Shown here: positions 46,166 to 55,566 of the stretch, one piece after another | How the letters are laid out: every line of letters starts with the position of its first letter | Position numbering within the stretch: position 1 is the first letter of the stretch | Assembly (NCBI RefSeq): GCF_013812825.1 | Contig: NZ_JACCSU010000045.1 | Location: forward strand, 83,740-147,739 | Origin: Sphingomonas sp. | GTDB lineage: Bacteria > Pseudomonadota > Alphaproteobacteria > Sphingomonadales > Sphingomonadaceae | DNA length: 64,000 nucleotides | Direction: 5' to 3' | Made by a program: the position numbers and the translations under genes | The notes under the pieces: generated by a model | The model's database searches: none | What the model was told of the DNA's origin: nothing | What the model saw: only the letters and a program-made list of their open reading frames with translations

Positions 46166-47237
46166 CGGCCCGGAAACCGTGCTCGTCACCGGCGGCGCCG
46201 GGTTCATCGGCAGCGCGGTTTGCCGCCACCTGATCGCCGCCGGCCGCTATCGAGTCATCAACCTCGACAAGCTGACCTATTCCGGAAACCTGGCTTCGCT
46301 CGCCGACATCGAGGACAGCCCGGATTATCGGTTCCACCAAGCCGATATCGCGGACGATCGGCCGATCCTCGACGTCCTTCGGCAAGAGGGCGTGACGAAG
46401 ATCCTGCATCTCGCCGCCGAGACCCACGTCGACCGCTCGATCGACGAACCGGCGGTGTTTCTGGAAACCAACGTCACCGGCACGTTCCGGCTGCTCCGGG
46501 CGGCGCTCGAATATTGGAGCGGCCTCGGCGGCGACCTGCGGCAACGATTCCGCTTCCATCACGTGTCCACCGACGAGGTGATGGGCGACCTGGCGTTCGA
46601 CGAGGGCGTCTTCACCGAGGAGACGCCATACGATCCTTCCTCGCCCTACTCGGCGTCGAAGGCCGCGTCCGATCATTTGGTTCGCGCCTGGCACCGGACC
46701 TACGATCTGCCGGTCGTCCTCTCCAATTGCTCGAACAACTATGGGCCCTACCAATTCCCCGAAAAACTGATCCCGCTGGTCATCCTCAACGCGATCGCCG
46801 GGCAGACCCTTCCTGTCTACGGCCGCGGGGCCAACGTGCGCGACTGGCTTTACGTGGAGGATCATGCGCGAGCACTGGAGCGGGTGATGGTCGACGGGGC
46901 GGCGGGGGAAACCTATCTGATCGGCGGGCGCGAGGAGCGAACCAACCTGCAGGTCGTCGAGGCGATCTGCGCCGAGCTCGACCGCAAGGCGCCGCTGGCG
47001 AACGGTCGCTCCTACGCGGAGCAAATCGAGTTCGTCGCCGACCGCCCGGGGCACGACCGGCGCTATGCGATCGATCCCTCGAAAATTGAGCGCGAGCTCG
47101 GCTGGCGGGCGGCTGAGAGCTTCGAGACGGGGCTTGCGAGAACGATCGACTGGTACCTCGCGCGCGAGGACTGGTGGCGGCCGCTGCGCGAGCAGCGCTA
47201 CGCCGGGCAGCGGCTCGGGCAGGGTCGCGTGGCCTAG
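46158..47237 (+). CDS. rfbB: dTDP-glucose 4,6-dehydratase
   Basis: RmlB converts dTDP-glucose to dTDP-4-keto-6-deoxyglucose. [19 protein letters not shown] binds [40 protein letters not shown] and the [10 protein letters not shown] catalytic motif are present, followed by [15 protein letters not shown]. The family usually has STDEVYGDL, so Tyr is Met here, outside the TDE triad. Length 359. With rfbA it supplies the intermediate for the FdtA/FdtB pair encoded at 50567-52095. Confidence 0.97.
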   Translation: MSDGPETVLVTGGAGFIGSAVCRHLIAAGRYRVINLDKLTYSGNLASLADIEDSPDYRFHQADIADDRPILDVLRQEGVTKILHLAAETHVDRSIDEPAVFLETNVTGTFRLLRAALEYWSGLGGDLRQRFRFHHVSTDEVMGDLAFDEGVFTEETPYDPSSPYSASKAASDHLVRAWHRTYDLPVVLSNCSNNYGPYQFPEKLIPLVILNAIAGQTLPVYGRGANVRDWLYVEDHARALERVMVDGAAGETYLIGGREERTNLQVVEAICAELDRKAPLANGRSYAEQIEFVADRPGHDRRYAIDPSKIERELGWRAAESFETGLARTIDWYLAREDWWRPLREQRYAGQRLGQGRVA

Positions 47238-47281
47238 CTGCGTCGGCGCCGGCGCCGGATCCATTTCCCCATTCGCTATCG

Positions 47282-48184
47282 TCAGCGAAGCAGGGGGCGG
47301 GCAAGGCGAAGGAAGCGGTCGACCGCATACCAGGGCGCGTCGGCAACCCGCCACGGCGGCCTGATCGAGAAATATTCGTCGAGAAGCCCGCCAACCTGTT
47401 CCTTTGGACAGACTCCCACGAGCGCGCGGCGGGTCAGTCCGAGCATGAACCGCACGGTCATTCGAGACTGGTTCCGCACGGCTCTCTCATCGAGACGAGC
47501 ATCGACTCCCAGGGCAAGCGATCGGACGGTCGTCCTCCCCCAACCGATCATTTTTTCCGAGTCATAGGTTTTGGGCACCCGTCGGTAGAACATCTTCCCG
47601 CTGCTGGGCCCCACTCGCCGGGCAGCGAGGAACATGCGCCGTGTGTGAACCTCGTCCGACAGGAACCCGTGCACCGAGAAGCCTTCCCACGCTTTCTGGT
47701 AGATGCTCTTGCGGATCACGCCCCAGCCGTGGATGTGCCATCCTCCCATGGTGAGCTCGCAGGCCGTCCTTCCGTCGATCGGCCGATCCGGGGTTGCGAC
47801 CGTGACCCGCGGGTTGGTCCCATCCGCATCGACATCGAAGCATTGGAACAAGACGATGTCGAGCTGGTCGCGGTTGAGGGCTTCCACGGCCTCGGTGACC
47901 GCGCCTTCCTCGAGGAAATCGTCGCCGTCGAGAAAGCAGATGAGGTCGCATGTCGAGGCGCGGACCGCTTCCTGCCGCCCCAGCGTCGCGCCCAGATTCT
48001 TCTCGCCCCGGATCAGCTTGAGCTTCTCCGATCCAAGCCGCTCGAGCATCTCCAGCGACCCGTCCGTCGAACCGTTGTCGTAAACGACGATTTCGCTGAC
48101 CGCCGGGTCCCGGACGAGGGGGCCGGCCCACCCGTCGAGGAACGGGGCGTTGTTGTAATTGGGCATGACGACGCTGACGGACAT
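47282..48184 (-). CDS. Family 2 glycosyltransferase
   Basis: A 300-residue GT-A glycosyltransferase: SVVMPNYNNAPFLDGWAG, EIVVYDNGSTDGSLEML and CFLDGDDFLEEGAV (metal-binding DxD-like). The C-terminal part (HTRRMFLAARRVG, FYRRVPKTYDSEKMIGW) is not diagnostic. It likely adds one sugar to a lipid-linked repeat unit at the cytoplasmic membrane. The start at 48184 overlaps the wzx stop (TGATG), and the upstream ORF part is antisense-like. The donor sugar is unknown. Confidence 0.9.
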   Translation of the reverse strand: MSVSVVMPNYNNAPFLDGWAGPLVRDPAVSEIVVYDNGSTDGSLEMLERLGSEKLKLIRGEKNLGATLGRQEAVRASTCDLICFLDGDDFLEEGAVTEAVEALNRDQLDIVLFQCFDVDADGTNPRVTVATPDRPIDGRTACELTMGGWHIHGWGVIRKSIYQKAWEGFSVHGFLSDEVHTRRMFLAARRVGPSSGKMFYRRVPKTYDSEKMIGWGRTTVRSLALGVDARLDERAVRNQSRMTVRFMLGLTRRALVGVCPKEQVGGLLDEYFSIRPPWRVADAPWYAVDRFLRLARPLLR

Positions 48185-49692
48185 CAAGTTTGATCCGGAC
48201 CGAGCAGTTTGCTGTTGAGGAACGGCAGCAGCGGTTTCCACCGCACGCCCATCCGGCGGACTTCGCGAAGCGAGTAATAGCCGCTCGCCGTAAACACGCA
48301 CAATCCGAATATCATCGCTGCGAGTTCACTAACGAGCGACAAAGCTGCGATCGCGACAAGCAGCAGCATCAGGCCGCCGATGAGCGCGGCGTTGCTTCGG
48401 CTGACTCGAAGCCCGTCTCTGGCCACCGCGGCAACCACGAACAGCAGGACTGCCGCATAGCCGACAAGATAGCCCGCGCCGGCAGCGGCGACGCCGACGT
48501 TGGGCGCTGCAAGCCAGGTGAGCGGAAGGAAAACGGCGGAAAGGACGACCTCGAGGAGGACGTAGACGATGGTCCTCTTGCGGGCGAGCAGCACGAATCC
48601 CAGCACCCAGCCGGCGAGACGCAAGGCATCGGCCGACAGCTGAAGGCGCAGCAACAGGGCAGCTTCACCAAACTCCGACGTGTACAGGACACTCAAGGCC
48701 AGTGGAGCGACGGCCGCGATGCCGAGCAGCGCCGGTGCAGCAACAAGGACCGACACGTGCAGCTGCTCATTCACCAGGCTCCTGACGGCCTGCCGGTCGT
48801 CGGCAACGGCGCTCAGACGCGGATAATAATCGGGGATCATGGCCCCGAGGATCAGTCCGATATTGAGCGACGAGATCGCGAAGCTTGCCTGGTACAGCCC
48901 GGCTGCATCGAGCCCCAGCTGCGAGGCGATGATCCCGCGGATTGCGGCCTGCGTTGCGCTGCCGACCGCGGCGGCGGCGGCGACTGCGAGTCCCAGGTTG
49001 GCGAGCACTCGCCATTCTGACTGGATTGCGCGGCCGGGAAACTTGCCCCACCGGATCGCGACACGCGGTCTGAGCCAGAGGGCCACCAGATAGACGGCAA
49101 CCGGGGTGGCGAGGACGGCGGCGAGCACTCCGGCCATTCCGAACAAGTAGACCGCGGTCACTCCGACGATCGACGAGAACAGCGCGGCCCATATGCGCGT
49201 TCGCGCAAAATCGGCCATCCTGCGCTGCGCCTGCATTTCGGCGATGAGGACCGCGCCGACCACCGTCAGCCCGACGCCGACGGACAGCCAGCCGACATCG
49301 CCGGCGTAGGCCTCCGATCCGGTGGCCAGGTTCGACAGCGGAACCCGGAAAATCCAGCACAGGATCGACCCGAGAGTGGCCAGGACCACCGCATAGGTCC
49401 ACACCCCCCAGCGAGCGATGCGCCACCGCTCCGGATCTTCGCGGGCGGACGAGAGCTGCCTCACGGCGCTGGAGTCGAGACCCATGCCGGCAACGGCATA
49501 TCCCATCGTCATGACGGCGGTCAGGGCGCCGAGCAGGCCCACTCCGGCCGGACCCACAATGAGGGCGATGAGCTTCATCTTGGCCAGGCTGATCACCAAC
49601 CCGGCAAAGGTCGCGCCGCCAACGATCGTCGTTACGCGGAGGATCTGCCGTTTGCTGATGTTGGCGTCGTCCTTGCCCGGCTGCTCGTTCAT
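48184..49692 (-). CDS. Wzx-type polysaccharide flippase
   Basis: A 502-residue membrane protein with about twelve to fourteen helices of the MATE/polysaccharide transporter type. RVTTIVGGATFAGLVISLAKMKLIALIVGPAGVGLLGAL is the typical start of O-antigen translocases related to WzxE. GLYQASFAISSLNIGLILGAMIPDYYPRLSAV is a conserved block as well. It moves undecaprenyl-linked units across the inner membrane to the polymerase. It lies between two glycosyltransferase genes with overlapping ends. Confidence 0.92.
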   Translation of the reverse strand: MNEQPGKDDANISKRQILRVTTIVGGATFAGLVISLAKMKLIALIVGPAGVGLLGALTAVMTMGYAVAGMGLDSSAVRQLSSAREDPERWRIARWGVWTYAVVLATLGSILCWIFRVPLSNLATGSEAYAGDVGWLSVGVGLTVVGAVLIAEMQAQRRMADFARTRIWAALFSSIVGVTAVYLFGMAGVLAAVLATPVAVYLVALWLRPRVAIRWGKFPGRAIQSEWRVLANLGLAVAAAAAVGSATQAAIRGIIASQLGLDAAGLYQASFAISSLNIGLILGAMIPDYYPRLSAVADDRQAVRSLVNEQLHVSVLVAAPALLGIAAVAPLALSVLYTSEFGEAALLLRLQLSADALRLAGWVLGFVLLARKRTIVYVLLEVVLSAVFLPLTWLAAPNVGVAAAGAGYLVGYAAVLLFVVAAVARDGLRVSRSNAALIGGLMLLLVAIAALSLVSELAAMIFGLCVFTASGYYSLREVRRMGVRWKPLLPFLNSKLLGPDQT

Positions 49693-50570
49693 GCGAACGA
49701 CTGCGCCAGCCTTACCCAGGCCCGAGCGAACCAGGGTTCGCGCCGGAGAGCTTGCAACAGTTTCTCCCGCGCCTCCGACTTTCGTCCGACATCGAGCATT
49801 GCCACCGCCACGTCATAGAACAAGCGCCGAGTGATGGCATAGCGCACCGCCCGCCGGAATGGCGGATAGCGCTCGTGAACAATCTCCAGGTACCGTGCCA
49901 CTTCGTCCAGATTTGCGAATGGATCGCGAGTGACATTTGCATCGTGCTGTCGATAGCGGGCGAACGTGCCGGGGATATAGCCGAACAGGCCGTCGTCCCG
50001 GATCACGTCCACCCAGAGCAACTGGTCTGAGACCACCGGCAGGGCCCCATCGAAGCCATAGGACGGAACCCTGTCGGTCCGGACCATTACCGACGTCGCT
50101 CCATAGGGCCCGTGGCGGATCAGAGCCTCCGCTCCGCGGCCGCTGAGCAGCCGTCGAGTCAGCGGATGAGGCGAACGGGACCCGTTTTCATAGAACACTT
50201 CGACCTGATGGCCGCACAGCACTCGACGCGGATCATTGAGAAACCAGTCGATCTGGGCCGCGACCTTGCCCGCAAGAAGCACGTCGTCCCCTCCCATGAA
50301 GGCGATGAATTCGCCGGAGCAGGCACGCAGTGCTTTATTGGAATTCCTGGTGATTCCCTCGTTGCGCGAGTTGAGAACGGCAATCACAAGATTAGGATAT
50401 TGGAGCGCATATTGTCGGATGATCTCCTGAGTGCGGTCGGTCGACCCGTCATCGGCGACGACGACCTCCAGGTTCGGGTAATCCTGCGCGACCGCGCTTT
50501 CGATTGCCTCCGCGATATACGACTCCTGATTATACGACACGATGCTGATCGAAACTCTTGGAACGCTCAC
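49689..50570 (-). CDS. Family 2 glycosyltransferase
   Basis: The 293-residue protein has the GT2 core: SISIVSYNQESYIAEAIESAVAQDYP, EVVVADDGSTDRTQEII and FIAFMGGDDVLLAGK (the last in place of DxD). A Gln-type base region near VVSDQLLWVD follows. The C-terminal segment VAVAMLDVGRKSEAREKLLQALRREP is helical, similar to a TPR unit. Start and stop overlap the fdtB and wzx genes, so it belongs to the minus-strand run fdtA-fdtB-GT2-wzx-GT2. The sugar it adds is unknown. Confidence 0.9.
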   Translation of the reverse strand: MSVPRVSISIVSYNQESYIAEAIESAVAQDYPNLEVVVADDGSTDRTQEIIRQYALQYPNLVIAVLNSRNEGITRNSNKALRACSGEFIAFMGGDDVLLAGKVAAQIDWFLNDPRRVLCGHQVEVFYENGSRSPHPLTRRLLSGRGAEALIRHGPYGATSVMVRTDRVPSYGFDGALPVVSDQLLWVDVIRDDGLFGYIPGTFARYRQHDANVTRDPFANLDEVARYLEIVHERYPPFRRAVRYAITRRLFYDVAVAMLDVGRKSEAREKLLQALRREPWFARAWVRLAQSFA

Positions 50571-51682
50571 CGTGCGGCTTCATCTGCATAGAAGGCTTGT
50601 ACCGCGGCCTCCACCGCGTCGACCTCCGCCGCGGACATGTGCGGTCCAATGGGCAGGCTCAGCACTTCCGTCGCCAGCTGCTCCGCAATGGGCAGGCTGC
50701 CCCGGGCGAGCCCGAGATCGGCGTAGGCCGCCTGGAGGTGCGGTGGGATCGGGTAATGGATCAATGTCTGCACGCCCGCTTCGCGCAAGTGGTCAACGAG
50801 TGCCTGCCGATGGGGAGCGCGAACGACATACAGGTGCCAGGCCGGGTCGGCCCAGTCGGGTACAACCGGCAAGCCGAGACCAGAATCCGCCAACTGCCGG
50901 CTATAGTGCCCGGCGACCGCCACGCGACGGGCGTTCCATTCGTCGAGGTGCCGCAGCTTGACCGACAAGACCGCTGCGTGGACCGGATCGAGCCTCGAAT
51001 TGTAGCCGCGAACCGGATTTACATATTTGGTCCGCGAGCCGTAATTGCCGAGCATCCGGACCCGCTCCGCAATCTTGGGATCATCGGTGGTCACTGCTCC
51101 CCCGTCGCCCAGTGCGCCAAGATTCTTGCCCGGATAAAAGCTCCAGGCGACCGCATCGCCATGACCGCCGATCCGGCGCTCTTTGTAGCGAGCGCCGTGG
51201 GCCTGTGCCGCGTCTTCGACGAGCCTCAGCCCGTGATGCTTCGCAAGCTCCAGCAACGGGTCGAGATCTGCCGGCTGACCGTAGAGGTGAGTGGGCAGGA
51301 TTGCCTTGGTGCGCGACGTGATCGCGTTGGCCACCCTCCTGGGATCGATGTTGTGGGTGTCCGGGTCGGGCTCGACCGGTATCGGTATTGCTCCAACCAT
51401 CGTCACCGCGAGCCAGGTCGCGATGAAGGTGTTGCTGCTGACGATCACTTCGTCGCCCGGGCCGATTTCAAGCGCGCGCAGGATCAGGTGCAGCGCGTCG
51501 AGCCCGTTGCCGACGCCGATGCAGTGGCGGGCTTCACAATAGGCCGCGAAGGCGGTTTCGAAGCTCTCGACTTCCGGCCCGTGAATGAATTGTCCCGAAC
51601 GGACAACCCGGCGCAATGCAGCGTCGATCTCCGAGGAAAGCTCCTCGTGGGCCGCCTCGAGGTCGAGAAACTTGATCGTCAT
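50567..51682 (-). CDS. DegT/DnrJ/EryC1 aminotransferase, FdtB/QdtB-like
   Basis: A PLP-dependent sugar aminotransferase of 371 residues. The segments RVVRSGQFIHGPEVESFE, VGNGLDALHLILRALEIGPGDEV, VEDAAQAHGARY and the PLP-lysine block AWSFYPGKNLGALGDGGAV match the FdtB/QdtB group, which aminates dTDP-3-keto-6-deoxyhexose at C3. The gene upstream encodes the matching 3,4-ketoisomerase, with a four-base overlap, so the pair should make dTDP-Fuc3N or dTDP-Qui3N. Whether galacto or gluco cannot be read from the sequence. Confidence 0.9.
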   Translation of the reverse strand: MTIKFLDLEAAHEELSSEIDAALRRVVRSGQFIHGPEVESFETAFAAYCEARHCIGVGNGLDALHLILRALEIGPGDEVIVSSNTFIATWLAVTMVGAIPIPVEPDPDTHNIDPRRVANAITSRTKAILPTHLYGQPADLDPLLELAKHHGLRLVEDAAQAHGARYKERRIGGHGDAVAWSFYPGKNLGALGDGGAVTTDDPKIAERVRMLGNYGSRTKYVNPVRGYNSRLDPVHAAVLSVKLRHLDEWNARRVAVAGHYSRQLADSGLGLPVVPDWADPAWHLYVVRAPHRQALVDHLREAGVQTLIHYPIPPHLQAAYADLGLARGSLPIAEQLATEVLSLPIGPHMSAAEVDAVEAAVQAFYADEAAR

Positions 51683-52095
51683 GCGGGCGACTGGGCTCGC
51701 GTTTCGGCAAGGAAACTCTCGTAATCGCGGATGTAATCGGCTTCGTCATGAGGAGCGCTGGCGAGGACCAGCACCACGCTGTCTGCAGTGAAGTCGTGCA
51801 TTTCGCGCCACTGCATCCGTCCGATGTGGAGCCCGCGGTCGGGGCGGTCGAGCGTAACCTCGCGCCGCTCGCGACCGTCATCAACGATCAGGCGGCACGA
51901 GCCTTTCACGCAGATCATCAACTGGTCGAGCCGCCGATGGGCATGAAACCCGCGCGAAGCCCCTTCGGCAGCGAGGATGTAATAGACGCGGTTGATCGGG
52001 AAGGGGACGTCCTTGGCTTCGATCGAGACCAGCATGCCTCGGTCGTCAGCATGAGCTTGCAGCGGAACTGGATGTAAAGCGTCGGTGCGTCGCAA
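51679..52095 (-). CDS. dTDP-4-keto-6-deoxyglucose 3,4-ketoisomerase, FdtA/QdtA-like
   Basis: A cupin of 138 residues in the FdtA/QdtA/WxcM family. DDRGMLVSIEAKDVPFPINRVYYI is the typical start, RGFHAHRRLDQLMICVKGSCRLIVDDG holds the two active-site His, and MQWREMHDFTADSVVLVLAS the substrate pocket. It moves the keto group from C4 to C3. It heads the minus-strand run with fdtB, diverging from the GT4 gene at 52203 across 107 bases. Confidence 0.9.
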   Translation of the reverse strand: MRRTDALHPVPLQAHADDRGMLVSIEAKDVPFPINRVYYILAAEGASRGFHAHRRLDQLMICVKGSCRLIVDDGRERREVTLDRPDRGLHIGRMQWREMHDFTADSVVLVLASAPHDEADYIRDYESFLAETRAQSPA

Positions 52096-52202
52096 TTTGG
52101 ACTACCTGTCGGTGTTTGGGGGCAGAATAGCGGCGAGCGGGTAGCAAAGTCCGCGCACCCGCGCCACAAGCCGTCTCTACCCAGCATTTGCAACAGGACG
52201 TA

Positions 52203-53513
52203 ATGAACGACATCATTTCGAAGCAGGCGAAAATCAGCACAAGCGAAGCGATCGATCGGCCCCAGCCAAAGCTCCTCGTCCTGGACGCCGGCTATACGCT
52301 GGAAGGGATTCGCGAACGTCGGATCGAACAGTCCGTCACTTGCCGCGATCTGGACGGCTTTTTCGCACATGTCTGGAGCGTTCATCCCTTCGCGACGCTG
52401 GTCACGTCCGAGTCCTGGGGCCCCCGCCACGGGCGGCCGCAGCTCTATCAGCTCGCGCCGCGGCACAGCATCATTGAGGGCAAGGTCGGCCGCCATGCCT
52501 GGCTGAGTCGACTGTTTGCGGCCAACTTCCTGCTTAGCCAGATCGACCTGTTCCTGATGCTCTGGCGGCTGATCCGCAAGGAAGGGATCAGCGTCATTCG
52601 CGCCGCAAGCCCCCTCTATCCAGGGCTGTTCGGATGGGCTCTCGCGCGCTTGAGCGGCATCCCGCTGGTGATCCGCGTCGGCGGCAATCACGACAAATAT
52701 TATGAGACCACCGGTCAGCCGATCGAACCGCGCCTGATGCGCAGCCGGCGGATCGAGAAGATCGTCGAGCGCTTCGTCTTCAGCCGCGCCGATCTGGTTG
52801 CGGCGGCCAATCAGGACAACCTCGACTTCGCGCTTGCAAACGGCGCGAGGGCGGAACGCTCGACATTGTTTCGCTACGGTAATCTGATCGACGACCGTCA
52901 TTTCGTGGAGCCTGGCAGGCGCTCCCGGGACGACGCCTATCTGGCGGAGCTCGGGATCAGCCCCGGCAAATTTCTCCTCTACATCGGACGCCTCGAGCCG
53001 GTGAAGCAGCCCGATCATGTGGTGGAGACGCTGGTTGAGGTCCGTCGCCGCGGTTTTGACGTCAAGGCGGTGCTGGCCGGAGAGGGCAGGATGCGCGAGC
53101 AATTGGCTGAACGCGCCCATGCGGCGGGGATCGAGGACAGTTTGATCTTCGCCGGCAATGTCGGCCAGGATCGTCTGGCGCAGCTGATGCCGCTAGCCGC
53201 GGCGATCGTGTCGCCGCATACCGGGCGGGCGCTGACCGAGGCCGCTCTGGGCGCTGCGCCGGTCGTTGCTTATGACGTCGATTGGCAGGGCGAATTGATC
53301 GAGACCGGAGTCACCGGGATCCTCGTGCCGCACGGAGAAGTGGAGCAGATGGCCCAGGGTACGGTGCGGCTGCTTTCCGACCCGGCTTATGCGCGCCAGC
53401 TGGGAGATTCGCTGCGCAAACGGGCGCTCGAGATGCTCGACCCGCTCGCACTCGACGAACATGAGCGGCAGGAATACAGCAAGCTTCTGACACGATTTGA
53501 CCGACCTGAGTGA
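52203..53513 (+). CDS. Family 4 glycosyltransferase
   Basis: The 436-residue GT-B enzyme has PLYPGLFGWALARLSGIPLVIRVGGNH in the N-terminal half, and the GT4 donor-binding half GKFLLYIGRLEPVKQPDHVVETLVEV, AVLAGEGRMREQLAERAHAAG, and SPHTGRALTEAALGAAPVVAYD (the E-x7-E position with Glu replaced in part). ATG at 52203 is used; the TTG five codons upstream is possible. Its stop overlaps the methyltransferase start (GTGA). It begins a plus-strand run GT4-methyltransferase-GT4-asnB. Confidence 0.9.
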   Translation: MNDIISKQAKISTSEAIDRPQPKLLVLDAGYTLEGIRERRIEQSVTCRDLDGFFAHVWSVHPFATLVTSESWGPRHGRPQLYQLAPRHSIIEGKVGRHAWLSRLFAANFLLSQIDLFLMLWRLIRKEGISVIRAASPLYPGLFGWALARLSGIPLVIRVGGNHDKYYETTGQPIEPRLMRSRRIEKIVERFVFSRADLVAAANQDNLDFALANGARAERSTLFRYGNLIDDRHFVEPGRRSRDDAYLAELGISPGKFLLYIGRLEPVKQPDHVVETLVEVRRRGFDVKAVLAGEGRMREQLAERAHAAGIEDSLIFAGNVGQDRLAQLMPLAAAIVSPHTGRALTEAALGAAPVVAYDVDWQGELIETGVTGILVPHGEVEQMAQGTVRLLSDPAYARQLGDSLRKRALEMLDPLALDEHERQEYSKLLTRFDRPE

Positions 53514-54388
53514 CCCGAGAACCAATGGATTCGCCACCGCCGCTCGGCGTTAACATCGACCAGAAGACCGTCGAGGGATTTGGCGAGGAGTGGTCCTCCT
53601 ACGACCAGCAGGATCTCGATCAGGCCGAGCATCTCCTGCTGTTCGAGCAATATTTTTCGACTTTTCCCTTCGAGAGCCTGCCCGCCACCGCGGAAGGTTT
53701 CGATCTTGGTTGTGGATCGGGGAGATGGGCCGCTCTCGTTGCGCCGAGGGTTGCCAGGCTCCACTGCATCGACCCGTCTGCCAAAGCTCTGGAAGTTTGC
53801 CGCCGCCGGCTTTCGCAGGCGCCCAATGTGAGCTTTCATCTTGCGGGCGCAGACACGATCCCGCTGGACGATCTAAGCCAGGACTTCGGTTACAGCCTGG
53901 GGGTGCTGCATCATATTCCCGATACTTCCCGGGCCATGCGGGACGCCGTCGGCAAACTGAAGTTCGATGCGCCCTTCCTCGTCTATTTGTACTACAATTT
54001 CGACAATCGCCCCCGCTGGTTCCGGGCGTTGTGGCTCGTCAGCGAGCTCGGCCGGAAAACGATATCGCGGACGCCTTTCAGGATGAGGAAATTCCTCACC
54101 ACGGCCATCGCTGCACTGATCTACTGGCCGCTCAGCCGATCAGCGACCTTGCTCAAACGCCTTGGCCTTGACGTCAGCAGCTTTCCACTGAGCGGCTATC
54201 GCTATCGGAGCTTCTATAGCCTGAGGACGGACGCTCTGGATCGCTTCGGCACGCCGCTCGAACAGCGTTTTTCCCGGGCGGAAATCCAGGCGATGATGGA
54301 GGCGGCTGGGCTTGTCGACATCACCTTTCGCGAGGATGAGCCGTTCTGGGTAGCGTGCGGGCGCAAGGCTGGCCCAACGAGGCGATGA
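53510..54388 (+). CDS. Class I SAM-dependent methyltransferase
   Basis: The 292-residue protein has the SAM-binding motif GFDLGCGSGRWAALVAPRV followed by HCIDPSAKALEVCRRRL and GYSLGVLHHIPDTSRAMRDA. The start VEGFGEEWSSYDQQ resembles methyltransferases often found in glycan loci. It is flanked by two GT4 genes with overlapping ends (GTGA and ATGA), so it is translated with them and probably methylates a sugar or the lipid-linked glycan. An ATG at 53525 is an alternative start. Confidence 0.88.
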   Translation: MTREPMDSPPPLGVNIDQKTVEGFGEEWSSYDQQDLDQAEHLLLFEQYFSTFPFESLPATAEGFDLGCGSGRWAALVAPRVARLHCIDPSAKALEVCRRRLSQAPNVSFHLAGADTIPLDDLSQDFGYSLGVLHHIPDTSRAMRDAVGKLKFDAPFLVYLYYNFDNRPRWFRALWLVSELGRKTISRTPFRMRKFLTTAIAALIYWPLSRSATLLKRLGLDVSSFPLSGYRYRSFYSLRTDALDRFGTPLEQRFSRAEIQAMMEAAGLVDITFREDEPFWVACGRKAGPTRR

Positions 54389-55542
54389 AAGTCGTTCATT
54401 TCGTTCCTTCGCTGGTCAAAGGCGGTGGCGAACGGGCTGTCGTGGATCTTTCCAACTGGCAGATAGACAATGGCCACCAGGTCACCGTCGTGGCCGGCTG
54501 GAAAGTGGACGAGTCTCTCTTGCGGCATCAACTCGATGAGCGGGTCGATGTCGTTTACATCACCGAGTCCGGTACTCGCTGGAGCCGGTACCTGGCCGGA
54601 GTGTCTTGGTTATTGCGTAACCGTAAGTGGGTATTTCGGCAGGACCTCATCCATGCTCACATGACTTGGTCCGCGGTACTGGCGACGCTGATCTATTATT
54701 GGCGAAGGTCGGCAGATTTTTCGAAGCCATTCGTATTCGAAACCTATCACGCCGTGGGAATGCCAATCAGCCGCATGGCTCGCTGGGTGCACTCGCGAAT
54801 GGCAAAGCGGCGCGACGTGCTCATCCTCATGGCCGACGACGCCTATTGGAGCGCGTTCCGTGCCGCCCATCCGACACTCGATGCCGAGGTGATCCTGAAT
54901 GGCCTTGCACAGCCTCGAATAGCGGCGCGCAAAGACCAGGATGTCGAGGAATATCGCCAAAGCGCAGGAGCGCCGGACAGCGGTTCGTTGATTGTCGGCA
55001 GCATAGGGCGCCTCGTGGCCGAGCGCCGTCCCGAGCTGGTGATCCACGCTTTTGCGAAAATTGCGGAGGAGCTCGAAGGAAGGGTCCATCTTCTTTTCGC
55101 CGGCGCCGGACCACAGGTCAGGGCTCTTCGAACGCTCGTGCAGGAATACCGGCTGGAGGACCGAGTCCATTTCCCTGGACTTGCCCTCGATCCAGCCCTG
55201 CCACTGGCTCTGACGGACGTTTACATCTCGGTGAATGTAGGCCCGGTAACGGGATTGGCTGCTGTTCAGGCGGCTTTCTGTGGAGTTCCAATCGTGGGCA
55301 TCCAGCTGGTAGAAGACTATAGGCCGGCGCAGGAGGATTGGATCTGGTCGAGCACCGATATCGCGGCTGTAGCGGCCGAAGTGACGAGGCTTCTCGAAGA
55401 CCCCGACGCGCGCTCGGCTCTGGGCGCTTCCCAGCGGGCCTACGCGTACGAGAACCTGACAATCGATCGGATGGGGCGCTCTTATGAGCTTCTCTACGAT
55501 CGCGCTCGGGCTCGGCGAGGTTTGGCGACTGGCTCGAATTGA
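54385..55542 (+). CDS. Family 4 glycosyltransferase
   Basis: A 385-residue GT-B enzyme. MKVVHFVPSLVKGGGERAVVDLSNW is the acceptor-domain glycine loop, and LIVGSIGRLVAERRPELVIHAF, LLFAGAGPQVRALRTLVQEYRL and VNVGPVTGLAAVQAAFCGVPIVG are the donor domain. The ATG overlaps the methyltransferase stop, and the longer track ORF is rejected. It adds a sugar of unknown type to the repeat unit. asnB follows after 24 bases. Confidence 0.9.
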   Translation: MKVVHFVPSLVKGGGERAVVDLSNWQIDNGHQVTVVAGWKVDESLLRHQLDERVDVVYITESGTRWSRYLAGVSWLLRNRKWVFRQDLIHAHMTWSAVLATLIYYWRRSADFSKPFVFETYHAVGMPISRMARWVHSRMAKRRDVLILMADDAYWSAFRAAHPTLDAEVILNGLAQPRIAARKDQDVEEYRQSAGAPDSGSLIVGSIGRLVAERRPELVIHAFAKIAEELEGRVHLLFAGAGPQVRALRTLVQEYRLEDRVHFPGLALDPALPLALTDVYISVNVGPVTGLAAVQAAFCGVPIVGIQLVEDYRPAQEDWIWSSTDIAAVAAEVTRLLEDPDARSALGASQRAYAYENLTIDRMGRSYELLYDRARARRGLATGSN

Positions 55543-55566
55543 CCACCTGACGTTGATGACGGTCCC

